DNA of 64,000 bases from Bacteroidota bacterium (GTDB lineage: Bacteria > Bacteroidota > Bacteroidia > Bacteroidales > UBA10428): the NCBI GenBank assembly GCA_016699695.1, contig CP065006.1:3286001-3350000 (forward strand). The letters are read 5' to 3'. This document shows, piece by piece, positions 62,838-64,000 of this stretch (its first letter is position 1; the number at the start of each line of letters is the position of its first letter). A program made the position numbers and the translations under genes. The notes under the pieces are model-generated. The model made no database searches. It was not told the DNA's origin and worked only from the letters and a program-made list of their open reading frames with translations.

Positions 62838-64000
62838 ATGAACGCACCTTTAGCTACTAAAATATCCAAAGAACTTACGCTTCATGGACATACCCGCACG
62901 GATCACTATTTTTGGATGAACCAGCGGGGGAAGCCTGAAGTAGAGGCCTACCTGAATGCCGAGAATGAATACACCAAAAAGCAACTTTCTTCCACCGAAG
63001 AACTGCAGGATTTGCTTTTTAACGAAATGAAGGGCCGAATGAAACAAACCGACATGTCGGTGCCTTTTAAGGAGAACGGATATCATTATATCACACGACT
63101 TGAAGAAGGAAGGGAATATCCTATCTATTGCCGCAGGAAGGATAGCCCGGAGTCAGTCGAAGAAGTACTTTTAAACGTCAACGAAATGGCGGACGGATAT
63201 GCCTATTATCAGTTGGGAGGTTTTTCGATAAGCCCTGACAACATGATTTTAGCCTACTCAGTTGATACGGTAGGTAACAGGGTTTACACCCTGTACTTTA
63301 AAGACCTCAAAACAGGACAGCTTATCGACCGGCCAACTGATCATGTGGCGGGCAGGGCCACCTGGGCGAACGACAGTAAAACAGTTTTTTATACTTTAAA
63401 GGATGAACAAACCCTGCGTTCTCATCAGATCTGGCGATACCAGCTTGGATCGAATCAGCCTTCGGTTTTAATTTACCAGGAAGATGACGAGACTTTTGGT
63501 TGCTACATCACAAAAACCCGGTCGAAGAAATATCTAATGATTGGAAGTTCTGCTACTCTGAGTGACGAATACCGTGTACTGAAGGCAGACAATCCTTTGG
63601 GCGAATTCCGGCTTTTTCAGCCACGTATCAGAGGACTGGAATATAACCTGGGACATTACCAGGATCGTTTTTTGATTCGTACCAATCACGAAGCACAAAA
63701 TTTCAGGCTTATGGAAACCCCGGAGACGAACACCGGGCTTAGTAATTGGAAGGAGTTAATCCCTCATCGCGAAGCAGTATTGTTGGAGGGTTTTATGGTA
63801 TTCGATCGTTTTTTAGTGCTGGAAGAACGTGTGAAAGGTGTCAGCCAGATCAGGATTATCAATCGGCTTGAGGGTTCCGATCATACCATTGACTTCGGAG
63901 AAGACATCTATACCGCCTGGATGTCGGTGAACCCTGAATACGATGCCGAGGTGATTCGTCTAGGTTATTCCTCGCTCACTACCCCTACTACTACTTTTGC
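62838..64000 (+). CDS. prolyl oligopeptidase-family protease (S9, oligopeptidase B-like; 5' part)
   Basis: The frame is open from ATG 62838 to the window end (387 codons), so the 3' part with the Ser-Asp-His triad is missing. The N-terminal layout agrees with S9A enzymes: TRTDHYFWMNQRGKPEV, then FKENGYHYITRLEEGREYPIY, a GGFSISPDNMILAYS blade, and LGYSSLTTPTTTF at the end, which in oligopeptidase B precedes the catalytic hydrolase domain. No signal peptide is seen, so it is cytosolic and trims peptides after basic residues. Nearby bases 62582-62837 contain no other gene. Confidence 0.9.
   Translation, partial: MNAPLATKISKELTLHGHTRTDHYFWMNQRGKPEVEAYLNAENEYTKKQLSSTEELQDLLFNEMKGRMKQTDMSVPFKENGYHYITRLEEGREYPIYCRRKDSPESVEEVLLNVNEMADGYAYYQLGGFSISPDNMILAYSVDTVGNRVYTLYFKDLKTGQLIDRPTDHVAGRATWANDSKTVFYTLKDEQTLRSHQIWRYQLGSNQPSVLIYQEDDETFGCYITKTRSKKYLMIGSSATLSDEYRVLKADNPLGEFRLFQPRIRGLEYNLGHYQDRFLIRTNHEAQNFRLMETPETNTGLSNWKELIPHREAVLLEGFMVFDRFLVLEERVKGVSQIRIINRLEGSDHTIDFGEDIYTAWMSVNPEYDAEVIRLGYSSLTTPTTTF

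Overview
The window is chromosomal DNA from a member of the Bacteroidota, most likely a Bacteroidales/Marinilabiliales-type anaerobe. Several things support this. Promoter-like TAnnTTTG boxes occur upstream of many genes. Two secreted proteins carry the gliding/type IX-type C-terminal domain, and a PorP/SprF-family outer-membrane protein lies beside one of them. A DUF4369 + TlpA lipoprotein, DUF2795 and DUF5063 proteins, an iron-sulfur single-chain serine dehydratase and a propeller-sensor histidine kinase are also present. No rRNA, tRNA or CRISPR array was seen.

Layout. 1-7.5 kb: 3' part of an ABC exporter, an M1 aminopeptidase, an orphan histidine kinase, a TlpA-like lipoprotein and serine dehydratase. 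7.5-13.8 kb: a 5'-nucleotidase-type lipoprotein, a GT87-like membrane protein, a methyltransferase, a secreted esterase and a flippase-like membrane protein. 13.9-22.5 kb: housekeeping genes (ABC-F ATPase, PurA, a Fur-family regulator, SpoT/RelA), an FN3-like secreted protein and a nitronate monooxygenase. 22.5-29.6 kb: two adjacent ClC channels, GlyA and a membrane-anchored TPR protein. 29.7-32.6 kb: an accessory patch with two unrecognised small genes and a complete IS701-family element (1497 bp, TSD TTAG). 32.7-35.5 kb: RecG and a methyltransferase-like protein. 35.6-39.6 kb: a second accessory patch with an AlkD-like protein, an esterase lipoprotein, an orphan RES-domain protein bounded by integron-like core motifs, and a NUMOD4/HNH-like HTH protein. 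39.7-43.2 kb: PorP/SprF with a secreted partner, cobalamin adenosyltransferase and a DUF2795 protein. 43.2-50.5 kb: an envelope-biogenesis cluster (OstA-like protein and three parvulin/SurA-type proteins) followed by GuaB. 50.8-58.3 kb: a RecQ, DUF5063, exonuclease and rRNA-methyltransferase operon, then YaaA and Tex. 58.5-64 kb: a propeller-type sensor kinase, a flavodoxin and the 5' part of a prolyl-oligopeptidase-family protease.

Most notable observation. An 81-bp leader is about 90% identical in front of two unrelated genes 37 kb apart, the TlpA-like lipoprotein (5084) and cob(I)alamin adenosyltransferase (42380). It ends exactly at each start codon and carries a short upstream reading frame. 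Its two ends can pair across the start codon, and the pairing is retained despite substitutions. It could be a cis-regulatory RNA with a leader peptide, or a small mobile element with inverted ends. A second dispersed repeat of about 70 bp (REP-like) follows serine dehydratase and the propeller kinase, and in the first case supplies that gene's stop codon.

Coordinates were read by eye from the sequence. Family assignments come from motif recognition, not database searches.
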